A stretch of 64,000 nucleotides of DNA, from positions 16,767,357-16,831,356 of the forward strand of contig OZ025207.1 of NCBI GenBank assembly GCA_964019055.1, in the 5' to 3' direction. Position 1 is the first letter of the stretch, and each line of letters begins with the position of its first letter. A program made the translations under genes and the position numbers. Positions 30,438 through 42,100 of the stretch are shown piece after piece. The notes below the pieces were generated by a model. It saw only the letters and a list, made by a program, of their open reading frames with translations. It was not told the origin of the DNA and searched no databases. The DNA comes from Anthopleura xanthogrammica (taxonomy: Eukaryota > Cnidaria > Anthozoa > Actiniaria > Actiniidae).

Positions 30438-30628
30438 TGGCCAATGGGGAACAGTGTGTGATAATGGTAACTTTGATATGAGAGACGCGAAGGTTGCATG
30501 TCGACAACTTAGTTTTACAAAAACTGTAGGATATTGGGTCTATGGAGAAGGCACGGGTAAAGTATGGCTGTACGCTATGGGATGGGGAAGTGTTAACTCT
30601 GGGTGCAACAGTCACACATGGGATGTTG
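30438..30628 (+). pseudogene. SRCR exon with in-frame loss of two cysteines
   Basis: Open throughout: QWGTVCDNGNFDMRDAKVAC-like start, CRQLSFTKTVG, GEGTGKVWLYAM, then directly GWGSVNSGCNSHTWDVG. About 48 bp encoding the Cys-Thr-Gly-Ser-Glu...Gly-Ser-Cys segment are missing without breaking the frame. Only three framework cysteines remain, so a normal SRCR fold is unlikely. Confidence 0.65.
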
Positions 30629-30954
30629 GTGTAGTGTTGTGCACTAATCAATATGGTTGGTGTGCTATTGTGTATATTTCACACAGCATACAGAAATATA
30701 TACCAAGTATTTTTTCCTCAGTGTTCTTTATTTTAACTAGTTGCTCTCCAGCTCCACCAAAACTCAAGACTTAAATAATTGAGTTGATGGTGCTGTCTAT
30801 CCAATTATGATATCTGCAAATAGTTGAATCAACATTGTGGCTCATTGTGACAATGTACGGTAAGGCTGTTCTTTCTCACCCCCTAATATCAATTTTTTGA
30901 TTTATAAGAGTAAAAACTCTTGTCTTTCTCTCTTTTGCTTTTGAAACACGGATG

Positions 30955-31210
30955 CACGGGTTGCGTAGTGGTGAGAGCGCTCGCTTCTCACCAATGCGAC
31001 CCGTGTTCGATCTCCTAACTCCGTGACACGGTGAGTAGAGTTTCTACTTGGTTCTGCGTGGAGGGTTTTCTCCGAGCTCTCCGGTTTTACTCCTTCCGCA
31101 AAAATCGACTCCTAAATTCCAATTTTGTTGGGCCACAGGTTCATTAGGCATTGGCTAATTAGTGTTACCCTCGTAAACCAAAGACGATTTATTTTTAATA
31201 TCATGGTCGA
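30955..31210 (+). mobile_element. tRNA-derived SINE
   Basis: The head resembles a tRNA: a box A-like tagtggtgagagcg and a box B-like gtgttcgatct lie about 35 bp apart, with gctcgcttctcaccaatgcg between them. The body has ggagggttttctccgagctctccggtttt, typical of widespread invertebrate tRNA-SINEs. The tail is AT-rich. It is not a functional tRNA gene: the acceptor and anticodon stems do not form. RNA polymerase III transcription is inferred from the boxes. Confidence 0.7.
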
Positions 31211-31291
31211 CTCATCAAATGACATTGGCGTTATCCTATAAATCGGAGGTCAACCGGAGATAACTCTAACGTTCAACACCACACTTTAATA

Positions 31292-31500
31292 GTGGTCCAT
31301 GGGAAAAAGTCTGTGAGCACACTTATCACCTCAAACGATGTGAATGCTGCTAATTAGGTTTCAAGGTCAGTAACCTGTTTTCACCAAAACAGTTGAATAT
31401 TAATACTAGGGACGAGAGACGGGCAGAATATAGCTTTCTGACATGCTGTACTCACAATGGATGAGGAATCAACGTTCAAACATATATAATGCTGGTATTG
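31292..31500 (+). pseudogene. SRCR exon relic
   Basis: Traces of SNDVNAAN, QNS*ILILGTRDGQNIAF and CCTHNG in several frames, close in pattern to the relic at 8799-8985. It is followed by the same intron end (ttattttaaaattgagtattatgg) that precedes several MRDAKVAC exons. Confidence 0.5.
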
Positions 31501-31520
31501 TGTATTTATTTTAAAATTTA

Positions 31521-32808
31521 GTATTATGGTATTATGGTCAATGGGGAACAGTGTGTGATTACTATGATGGCAACTGGGACTGGATACCGCGGAAATACGT
31601 TTTATGACGTCATTCCTTTTCATCAGTCGTCCATTTCAGTTGACAGAGCTTCCATCTTGAATTTTGAGTTTTAAAATGATTTTTATGCACAAAAAGAATG
31701 ATAAATCGGAGGAAATTTTCTTTTTTAAACAAGAGATACTTTAATAGTTTCGGTTGCTGAAGTGATGTCTGTCCCTTGCTATGAACATCAGAGACAGGCG
31801 CTTCATTGCTTCTTGAAGATGATGGAAGTTACCCCGCTTCACAAGAACTGGATAGTGCATGAAATTTAATGGGACAAGTTCATCAAACAGATGGTAGAGG
31901 CAGCCATATTCCACATCTTTGCATTCTCCAAATCAATTTATAATCTGATCACGAACTTGTAGCCATCCTGCAAAAGCGATGGTGATACACAATACAACTT
32001 TGTCAGGTTTTGGCTTTAATGATAAGACTTTTCTTTGACCAAAAACTGTTTTATATATCTCATTGAAGATAGCATGCATGGTATCTCACAATGACATCTT
32101 CAGTCCCATTAAGGTAGACATGAAAGTGGTCAAGTTCTGGTACCATGGAGACGGCTCCTGGTTTATGGCACACTATTTTCTTGTGGAAATACCAAGTGGG
32201 CCAATCACCAACAACTGGGAGGACATTAGTTTCCAAGAATTTAGATAGTACTGGTAAAACTTAAAAACGGTACTGGTGTGTTTCTTTGTAGTTGAGAAAA
32301 CTATGAAGTTCTTGTTCAATTTCGTCATTTGTGCTGCCATTCCAGTTGAAGTTAGCCAATGAATGTCCAAGAAAATAGAACTTTCATCTTAAAAATTACC
32401 ATGTCTTTCATTTCAAAAAATAAGGGCTTCATATAGTAATTTATGAAATCTCACAGCTCGATTGTACCTCTTCCCCTCCAAGACGCCCACAATTGATCCT
32501 TCAGCAATGACACCTGATTCGACTGCCAGATCCTTAAAGCCAGCATCCTGGATCCGTTTGCCAATAATAGACATCAGGTTGCAGAGTGTGTGAAATACAC
32601 CCATCCTAATGACAATTGCGCATGCTTGGAATTTCCCATCCTTCCAAGAAATCTCTACTGCTTTTGCATACAAAGCTTGGTGAAAGACACAAGTGATACG
32701 CCTCAAATTTAACTTCTCCATGATTTTCAACGCTTGATTGATCAATATGCAGTGTACAGACTCAGAGTCCTCACTTGGAAGCTGTTCACATAATGGTTGG
32801 GGATAATA
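31521..32808 (+). pseudogene. SRCR exon broken by a 1.16-kb element
   Basis: The 5' part (31521-31583) reads YYGQWGTVCDYYDGNWDW. The 3' part (32743-32808) resumes with NMQCTDSESSLGSCSHNGWG in shifted frames. About 110 bp encoding DAKVACRQLG to KVWL are absent, so the insertion came with a deletion. The exon is dead. Confidence 0.7.
31584..32742 (-). mobile_element. Minus-strand element with an unrecognised protein
   Basis: The minus strand has an open frame at 32413-32742 (KAVEISWKDGKFQACAIVIR, GVFHTLCNLMSIIGKRIQD, SGVIAEGSIVGVL, YNRAVRFHKLLYEAL). After a gap with stops, further coding-like pieces follow: PELDHFHVYLNG near 32120, KTVFGQRKVLSLKPKP near 32030, and YHLFDELVPLNFMHYPVLV near 31880. 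From memory it resembles a repetitive uncharacterised family in cnidarian genomes (possibly DUF6589-like); I cannot verify this. No terminal repeats or target duplication are clear. It is a pseudogene or decayed mobile gene. Confidence 0.5.
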
Positions 32809-33298
32809 ACTCGTGGATTATGGCTTCATTTCTTGCAAGTATTTTACGAATTTTTTCTATAGAACAATCAACCATATTTTGTCCACTCTGCACGTAAAAT
32901 AGATGGGGGGACGTTTACCTTTCTTTGAACCCTCACGCTGGATGTTGGTGTGTTCTTATTCTTTTTAATAAAGATAAAAAGGATAAAGTATGTTTAGTCA
33001 AATTGTTATTAGGGATTTGCTTTGAACTGGTTCTATTATTGCAGTCACATATAAACAACGACTTTAATCAGAGACTAGTACAGTTTTGTAAAGTAGACAT
33101 TTTTATGCTGGTCTAGACCACACAAATTTATCCATTCCTCTCGTACCTATCGCTCTTTATTTAGAATCACAACAAAAAAGATGATATTTGGAAGGATACA
33201 ATTTTATGATAAAAAATGCGATCTATGCCGAGGAATTTGTTACCGAATTTACAATAGTCCTAGGCAGAATTTTGAGTTTGATTTTTTTTTTCACTTAG
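32809..33298. other. Intron-like spacer
   Basis: Part of 32809-32900 resembles 13250-13330 (tattttacaaatatttcctacagaac), another case of duplicated intron. No other feature. Confidence 0.45.
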
Positions 33299-33561
33299 GG
33301 GTTCCACAAATATACACTGGTGGCAATGGGGAACAGTTTGTGCTTATTATTCTAATGACTTTGAAATGAATGATGCCAAGGTTGCATGCCGTCAACTAGG
33401 TTTTACCAAAACTGTAGGATTTTGGTACTATGGACAAGGGACGGGTAAAGTATGGCTAACAAACATGGGTTGTACAGGCTCAGAGTCCTCACTTGGAAGC
33501 TGTTCCCACGGTGGATGGGGTAGTGTTCACTCTTACTGCAACGGTCATACTTATGATGTTG
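33299..33561 (+). CDS. SRCR domain exon
   Basis: Open through WQWGTVC, MNDAKVACRQLG, GFWYYGQGTGKVWLTNMGC, TGSESSLGSCSHGGWG and SYCNGHTYDVG, with all five framework cysteines. A T-rich tract and an AG at 33297-33298 form a good acceptor. It closely resembles 14265-14501 at its 3' side (both continue VIFS). Confidence 0.85.
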
Positions 33562-33782
33562 GTGTCATTTTCTCGTATTATTTTCATGAACACGATATAT
33601 ATTTATAAGGTCGTCACCTCTTGGGAAAATGATACATGATACATATGCACGCTATATGTTGAGTACCTCAGAAAAGTGGATCTCGGATGATGATGTGTTG
33701 AATATATATTGCATTCGCGGCACAGGCTGCATTTTAAAAGGGACAAGCTACTCCTCTTTTAAAGTTGATAATGACTCTATAG

Positions 33783-33933
33783 TGGTTAGTGGGGAAGAGT
33801 GTGTAGTGGTTATGGTAGCTGGGATGTGACAGAGGCCAAGCAAACTTGTTTTACCAAAACTGTAAGATTTGTGTACCTTGGACGAGGGATAGTGTTCACT
33901 CTTGTCACAACACTTATTACACATGGGATGTTG
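33783..33933 (+). pseudogene. SRCR exon relic with deletions
   Basis: Traces of WGRVCSGYGSWDVTEAK, then a jump to TCFTKTVRFVYLGRG and SVHSCHNTYYTWDVG. The CRQLG and KVWL...GSC segments are deleted and the frame changes. Not functional. Confidence 0.65.
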
Positions 33934-34415
33934 GTGTTCTACTATGTAGATGACTTCAAATTATTCACTAATGCACAGAATAAAAGGCTTCATAAAAGCT
34001 AGTGAGTTGTTAAATCTCATTCACTAAGGATGAAAAAGGATAGGCATCAGATATCTTCGTGATTATTATTATTATTTTTTTTTTTAAATATTATTTAAAC
34101 AGGTTGCCCAATTCAGCATAGCTGGTTTAAATGGGGACCTGTACCTTGTACACTTGTGGAAGATTGTTCGAGTTCCAATGCTTTGTATTCAAGACTTACA
34201 AAATCATTTCTCAACTTCACATTACAAGAAGCGACATGTTTTCTTTCTCTCTATTGGTTTTTGTTCTCTCTATTGGCTTGTAAATAAGAACTTTTTTAGA
34301 CTACTCAGCTTATCAAAATAACCTACTCAGCCTGACTTCTCACTAGATACCTGACCAAATTTAAATGTATAAGGAGCATGATTTGGGAAACTAAGGTTTT
34401 TTTTATACGGGTTTT
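33934..34415. other. Spacer with a possible retroelement tail
   Basis: At 34055-34130 the minus strand shows a run of A and (AAT)n after gctatgctgaattgggcaacc, which looks like the 3' tail of a LINE or SINE fragment. Otherwise nothing is recognised up to the large element's left end. Confidence 0.4.
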
Positions 34416-35431
34416 ACTTAAGAGCGACTGTCTGTAAATGCCGACCAAACGTGTGCAAGATGGAAAAATCGAAATTCTTCAAACTTTGTCAGAACATAGG
34501 TATGGATGAGCTAATTCGAAATATCTAACTCTCAGTTCGCTAGGATTTTTAGTTTAGAAGAAATGCAAGATTTTCGATTTGAGTTCCGACGGACCCGTTT
34601 CACACGCTCCATACAGTGGGTCACTTGGAGCTCGATTGCAACTCCGAATCAAACTTTGTCAAAAATCTAAACTAGAGTCTTAAAAGAGTAGATAACACTG
34701 TGTTGATTCGTAGTTCATTTGTACGATTTTATTGAAAATTAAATATTTTAGCGATTTTTTAAGTTATGCTTATTTTGCCGATTTTCAAGCAATCCAAAAT
34801 ATCGTAAGTTCAGAAGCAAAAATCCCCAATTGGACATCTGCTTCGATGAATGACATGATATCCCAGTGAAAGATCATTGTTTCTTCTTCAAAATTCTGCA
34901 ATAAAATTTTTGGGCTACTTAAAAGAAAATATTTTAGAACACCAAACGTAAGTGACCTTGAGGTCAAAACACACTTGTTTCACAACAAACATCAGTTGTA
35001 CCAAATCCGTCAAAGCTAAACAAAAAAACGTTTAACCTACTTCTCACAATCTGTTTTTGCCTAAAACAAAGTTAGAACACAACTGAAGGAATTATTTTGT
35101 GAGTTTTTGAGTGTCTTACCTGAAAATGCCGTTTACAGCGATCATTTGTGACAGTTGAAAACTCGCATATCCCGTGAAGTAAACATCGGTAAAGTGATAA
35201 TTCTACTCCTCTCCAAAGTCTTCGTGTCGAATAGCAATCCATCGTTTAGCATTTCAAGTGGAGATTGAAAGAGTGTTTCAGTTCCATAGAAGTTCTTTTT
35301 ATAAAAGAATTCACCCAGATACTAAAGCTAAACTGCTATAAAACTAGGGACATAAACATCACATGTCAACACGACATGGCGTCGCGGGGGATATCGAGAA
35401 AGCGTGACACACAGGAATCTCGAGAGTTCAT
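34416..35431. repeat. Left terminal inverted repeat (1016 bp)
   Basis: Complement of 55858-56873, with only a few mismatches found by eye, near the inner end (for example gtcgcggggg against gtcgcagggg). The first bases are ACTTAAGAGCGACTGTCTG. It contains a 60-codon frame also present in the other repeat, with no known domain. Confidence 0.9.
35300..35307 (+). promoter_or_regulatory. TATA box in left TIR, facing inward
   Basis: TATAAAAG lies about 75 bp before an ATG in good context (catggcgtcg). The same block occurs inverted in the right repeat, where it would drive the minus-strand gene. On this side it would transcribe into non-coding sequence. Confidence 0.5.
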
Positions 35432-35617
35432 TTGAGTTTATTTTGACGTTTTCAAATGTTTTCAAATGTTGATAATATAATATATATAATTGTATTGTAT
35501 AAAATCAAAATTTTCATTAGAATTGAATACATCTTAATGGATTGTATATTTCTATTCATTAGTATCTTTTATTGAGCCAGAACATTTATATTATGCAAAA
35601 TAAGTAATATAATTACT

Positions 35618-35800
35618 GTCGTCGATCAACCTCAGCCTCGATAGTGTGTAATATATATTCTTTAGAATTTGACTACAGCTCACGGTAATTTATGGAATGT
35701 AGAAATTATCAAACAATTGAAACACTTAACAATTCCACGGGCTTTAGTCAAATTGTAAAGAATAAATTACACGCTATCGAGGCTGAGGTTGATTGACGAG
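35618..35800. repeat. Foldback nested in the large element
   Basis: Arms of about 62 bp (gtcgatcaacctcagcctcgat and its complement atcgaggctgaggttgattgac) surround about 60 bp. It lies between the left terminal repeat and the 3' end of the gene. It is probably a small nested MITE or a structural element. Confidence 0.7.
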
Positions 35801-36158
35801 AACCGTGAAATGGTCTGTTTAATTAAAATGCAAAATATTTCCAACTTATGTGAGAGACCTTTTGAGATCATGCGGAAAATGCGGGAACGCTACTGAACGG
35901 ATCGATATTGGTGAATTTTAGCATCAAACAACTAAAACAAAAACAAAGAAAAAATACCACCAAAAGTCTGATCGACTTAATTGAGTTTTGCTTTAAAATA
36001 AATGCGCGAAACTTCCAATCAAATAGTTATGTCTTTACGCACAAGAGAATTAAATTAATCGTTTAAAATCTTGAAGGACGATTAGTAAACACAGCAGAAA
36101 AATGCAAAACACGTGGTCAATGTTGACGTTTGGTGTTCATTGTGAATGTGATGGTAAC

Positions 36159-39100
36159 TCAACTGCTCAATCTACAAGGACATGATTCCACAAGCTCAGA
36201 TATTAATTGAAGATAAGGTGCTTTGAATCGCGTTCCTGACAGGTGTCGAACGTCGATTCTGAAATACTCACATACCAAATGCAGCATTGCTACATTAAAC
36301 TTGCGAAGTTTGTTAGTGGCATACAAATCACAGATGTTATGTGTGTCGTAAGTGATTGGGTGGGTGATTCGGCATTCTTGGATAATGGCTTCACGAGTAC
36401 GAGAGTATTCGGTTTGATCTGCAATGGCTTGTAAATCTGCGTCGTTATCTACATTTCGTAACTTCGCAGATGTTCTTGAGAAATATGACTTTATCTGTTT
36501 GGCTGATAAAAACTCTTCCACTGTAAATCTACGCTTCCCGTCATCATTTTTGGCGTGTCTCATGTCGATTGAGACCTGTTCAGGGTCTGCTTTATGGCCA
36601 CTTTGTTGTCCGATCTTAAACTTGTCGTCGAGGTACTGTCTTTGGTTGATGGTAAAGCGTCCTTTCTTTTTTGATGTTTTTAATGCCCATCCTTGTAAAA
36701 GCTTCTCTGTTGGAGCACTTGATGGAGCATCGCCGGCTATACTTGGCTGCTTACTCGTTCCTTCCAGGAGCTTTTCCCTGTAAAGAATCTTGGCTTTGTC
36801 AAGAAGGGCGTGTCTTTCTTCGACAAACTTACACTTTCCATACAGGATGTGATGCTCTAGATTGGTATGGCGCTGGAACGTACACACACAACCATCAATT
36901 GGACAAGAGTAAAGTTGGCTTTCAGATAGCTGTTGTTGCTCTATTGTTACTTTTTCCTTCTGTCCAAGTGGTTTGCTGTCAGATACTCTAGGGGTGATAT
37001 CCACAAATTCACCAGCAGTGAAATTAGAGCTTGTGAGGATATTCTGGGACAAGCAGCTGTGGACTAATTATAAACAAATTAATATCTCACATAGCACATA
37101 CCTCGAATCGAAAAATTGAGCCCGATTTTGACAACTATTGTTCTTGCCTGGCCTTACCTCTAATACATGTAAAAGCTCTATTGTGTTCGAACATGATCAC
37201 GAGGCTAGTCAGTCAAGAGCAATAGCAGGTCGCCATATTTTGATTCGGTCTATACATAGATTGTCTTCCTTGTGTGATCTTATTTTATGGTTTGGTTCTC
37301 TTGTAACATTATCTGAATAAAAGTAATGTATGCGCACTATGTACTGCTTTGCTATCTAACAGTTTTACCTTTTAAATTCGACCATGGTATAACATTTCCT
37401 TCACCGATCTTGTACGATTTCCATGTCACCAAACCCCTTTTCTCGTAGGAGAAGTTATTGAGGGTACTAACTCCTTCAATCTTATCCTCTGCTGATGTTC
37501 TGTGCTGTCCTCCCAAGTCTACCAATGCGACTCTAACACCATGGACACCACCATATGATAGCATTGCATCTTTTAATTGGGAAGCTGTCAGCACGTCGTT
37601 GCCTTCGTTGATGTACCGACGCACATGGGCTTTAATGGTCGCGGCTTTTCGGTCACAAGCACCTTTTCCCCCCTGTGGATCACTGAAGTCAAATCTTTGA
37701 ATTTTTATTCCAGTTGATTCCATTAGATGACAGGCTGACAACATGGCAACACTGTGGTAGCAGCCTGCGTTATCAGCTCGGAGAAAGGCTTTCTCGATTT
37801 CGGGGTGGCTTTCTTTTAATGCGCACAGCAAATGTTCGACAATTAGTAGGACGTCATCAGTTTCTTGGCTGCAGTTCTCGCAAATATGTACGAACACTTG
37901 GTGCTGAAGCTTGCCTGTGATCTTACGGACAACAACGCTGATATGCCATGAGATTCCTCTCTTGGCAAACCAATCAGCTTGCGTCTCGCGGTATTTTTGA
38001 GGGAGGAATTTCATGGCCCAATCTAGAGTAATCAATATGCTCGATTCGTTCAATTCGTCTAAGAGGTCGGTCCGTGCTTTGTCTTGCTGCGTCGTTCTCA
38101 ACTGGTGAGCTTTCCATGCATCAACTGCCTGCACAGCCTGTCGGTACAAATACGTCAAATTGTCGCGTTCTTCGTCGGTCAATTGAGCGTTGTACAGTGA
38201 AGACTTGATCTCCTGTATTGTCACCTTTAGATCATCACAAGAGGAACAGCTTTTATCATGAGCATGATCACACTCAACACTGAGTTGCTTATCGTTTGCA
38301 TCACTTAGAGCGTAAACTCTACAATGGTCTGGAACACTGGAGTTGTCGGTAACGTGTATCTAAAAAAGGGAGAGAAACATTTAGTAGAATTCATTCATAT
38401 TATCATTTCTCGCTTATTTGTTATCTATCTTATCTTTCTAGTTTTATATCTTACTAGTACCTAGTTTGGATATTTTCTGTTTTGTTTTTTATCCTTTGTG
38501 TTTGCATTTATTAATTTGTTTTCAGTCTTCTCAATCAATAAAGTATAATCAGTTCTCCCTTTGTTTCTTGTACTAATTATGTGTACAGTAACTAGTGCCA
38601 TTGCGTACCAAATCCTTTGTTTTCTATTTAACAATTTTCGACAAAGGCGAATTGAATATCGGTGAAAGAGAGACAAAGTCGAGGATATTATTTACCTATA
38701 TTGACGGAAGGGGACTCGGTTTGCGGTCTCTGTTCGTTTTTATGACCTCGAGCACAGTTTCAGCTCTCTTTCTGCACTTTTGTGGCCACTAAGATTTGAT
38801 GGCAATGGTACGTAGTGAGTGTCATTAGCTAACAAAACGAATACTATTGTTACAAACGTATTACCTTGTAGTCTGCTTTAAGATATTGCTTTCCTTCTTT
38901 CAGCGACTGTCCACATTTTTGAACCCATTGCCTGTTTTGTCCACAATCACCAAGTTTTTCAGCGATGGAAACCAAATCATCAATAGCTTTTGCTCCCTCT
39001 GCTGTAAAGTAATCTAATCCCTGTAGCAATTTCCGTACCGATGCAGAACAGGATGATAGTATGCGTAGCATCGTAGATTCACTAAATGGAGTAAAGTTGC

Positions 39101-42100
39101 TCTCTACACAAAACTGGCTGTACTGGTCTACTATGCGTTGAGGGATCATCGATCTGATCACATTAGGTGTTTCTATGACTTTTCCGTTGCTGAGATGTAA
39201 ATAGCGCTGGCCAAAGGGGAGGTCTTGGATAACGTGTGGGCTTGTAATAAATGATAAGAAATGGTCTAACTGGATATCGTCCACTCGCATTTTGTAATTT
39301 CCAAGGGTACACCACGCCCATAATTAGATTTATGTTGCCTGGCGACTTTAATTCGATATTCTGTGACACCAGGTATGTATTGTTGGATGACTGATGATGG
39401 TACGAGATCCGCCATAATTGATAAGATCTGTCTTCGAGTGTCCCAACTGGCAGCGTTCTCATATGTTTCTGCTAACGCACAGAGATATTTTTCATCTTCT
39501 TGCTTGGATGTTAACCCTAAAGCTATTTCCACAGACTGAGATTTCTTTAATCCTAACCAAAGGGATCCCGGGTCGTCTGGAGCAATTACTTCCAACGAAG
39601 ATACTACAGCATCTTTCGCTTTAGAAATGCGATCTTTTTTCGTTCGCGCGCTTGAGTACTCCCATTTCTTTTTGGACTGCTTTATAGGATCTTTCCCACT
39701 CGATGAAAGGAATTCATTCAACTTCAAACGGCGCACAGCTAAGGTAGATTCATTGCTTTTATTTCCGTTTGATCCATTGCTGCTTTCTGAGCTTTCTGTG
39801 TGGTAAAAGCTTTGTTCTGACGTAATGTTAAGACTCTTAAGCCCTTCACACATATCGTCGCTTTCGTCACTTATCTTGATCTGCAAAGTAACAGTTGCAT
39901 ATAACTAAATAGTAGTAAGAATAAGTTGGAAGAAATATCACAAACCCTAAGAACTTAATTCTAATTTTCTAATAATATAAACGAATCACGCACTGAATTT
40001 TTACCCATCACACGTTAGCTTCCTGAGTACGGCGTGTTTTATCAGACTCACCTCATCACCTGTTGACGATTGAGGAGGTTGTAGGCTCTCTGCAGTGGGG
40101 AGAGTAACAGGATCAGGTGCATCCCCAACGTCTTCGACGACAGGGGGAATACCAGATTCAGAAAGTGGTGCCTTTGTTAGTTCAAGTCTGCACTTCTTAC
40201 AAATTGCTGAAGAAGATACAAATTGCACAGTTCAGAATTCGGGAGTAACATTGATAATGAATGAATGCATGCATGCATGCATGCATGGATGGATGGATGG
40301 ATGGATGGATGGATGGATGGATGGATGGATGGATGGATGGATGGATGGATGGATGGATGGATGGATGGATGGATGGATGGATGGATGGATGGATGGATGG
40401 ATGGATGGATGGATGGATGGATGGATGGATGGATGGATGGATGGATGGATGGATGGATGGATGGATGGATGGATGGATGGATGGATGGATGGATGGATGG
40501 ATGGATGGATGGATGGATGGATGGATGGATGGATGGATGGATGGATGGATGGATGGATGGATGGATGGATGGATGGATGGATGGATGGATGGATGGATGG
40601 ATGGATGGATGGATGGATGGATGGATGGATGGATGGATGGATGGATGGATGGATGGATGGATGGATGGATGGATGGATGGATGGATGGATGGATGGATGG
40701 ATGGATGGATGGATGGATGGATGGATGGATGGATGGATGGATGGATGGATGGATGGATGGATGGATGGATGGATGGATGGATGGATGGATGGATGGATGG
40801 ATGGATGGATGGATGGATGGATGGATGGATGGATGGATGGATGGATGGATGGATGGATGGATGGATGGATGGATGGATGGATGGATGGATGGATGGATGG
40901 ATGGATGGATGGATGGATGGATGGATGGATGGATGGATGGATGGATGGATGGATGGATGGATGGATGGATGGATGGATGGATGGATGGATGGATGGATGG
41001 ATGGATGGATGGATGGATGGATGGATGGATGGATGGATGGATGGATGGATGGATGGATGGATGGATGGATGGATGGATGGATGGATGGATGGATGGATGG
41101 ATGGATGGATGGATGGATGGATGGATGGATGGATGGATGGATGGATGGATGGATGGATGGATGGATGGATGGATGGATGGATGGATGGATGGATGGATGG
41201 ATGGATGGATGGATGGATGGATGGATGGATGGATGGATGGATGGATGGATGGATGGATGGATGGATGGATGGATGGATGGATGGATGGATGGATGGATGG
41301 ATGGATGGATGGATGGATGGATGGATGGATGGATGGATGGATGGATGGATGGATGGATGGATGGATGGATGGATGGATGGATGGATGGATGGATGGATGG
41401 ATGGATGGATGGATGGATGGATGGATGGATGGATGGATGGATGGATGGATGGATGGATGGATGGATGGATGGATGGATGGATGGATGGATGGATGGATGG
41501 ATGGATGGATGGATGGATGGATGGATGGATGGATGGATGGATGGATGGATGGATGGATGGATGGATGGATGGATGGATGGATGGATGGATGGATGGATGG
41601 ATGGATGGATGGATGGATGGATGGATGGATGGATGGATGGATGGATGGATGGATGGATGGATGGATGGATGGATGGATGGATGGATGGATGGATGGATGG
41701 ATGGATGGATGGATGGATGGATGGATGGATGGATGGATGGATGGATGGATGGATGGATGGATGGATGGATGGATGGATGGATGGATGGATGGATGGATGG
41801 ATGGATGGATGGATGGATGGATGGATGGATGGATGGATGGATGGATGGATGGATGGATGGATGGATGGATGGATGGATGGATGGATGGATGGATGGATGG
41901 ATGGATGGATGGATGGATGGATGGATGGATGGATGGATGGATGGATGGATGGATGGATGGATGGATGGATGGATGGATGGATGGATGGATGGATGGATGG
42001 ATGGATGGATGGATGGATGGATGGATGGATGGATGGATGGATGGATGGATGGATGGATGGATGGATGGATGGATGGATGGATGGATGGATGGATGGATGG

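Noticed and set aside
30958..31030. tRNA gene
   Set aside because: Box A and box B are present, but acceptor and anticodon stems do not form and a SINE body follows.
36243..38792. Several + strand frames of 60-120 codons opposite the transposase-like exons
   Set aside because: They are antisense shadows of conserved minus-strand exons and lack domains. The copies at 46.4-48.7 kb are the same shadows.
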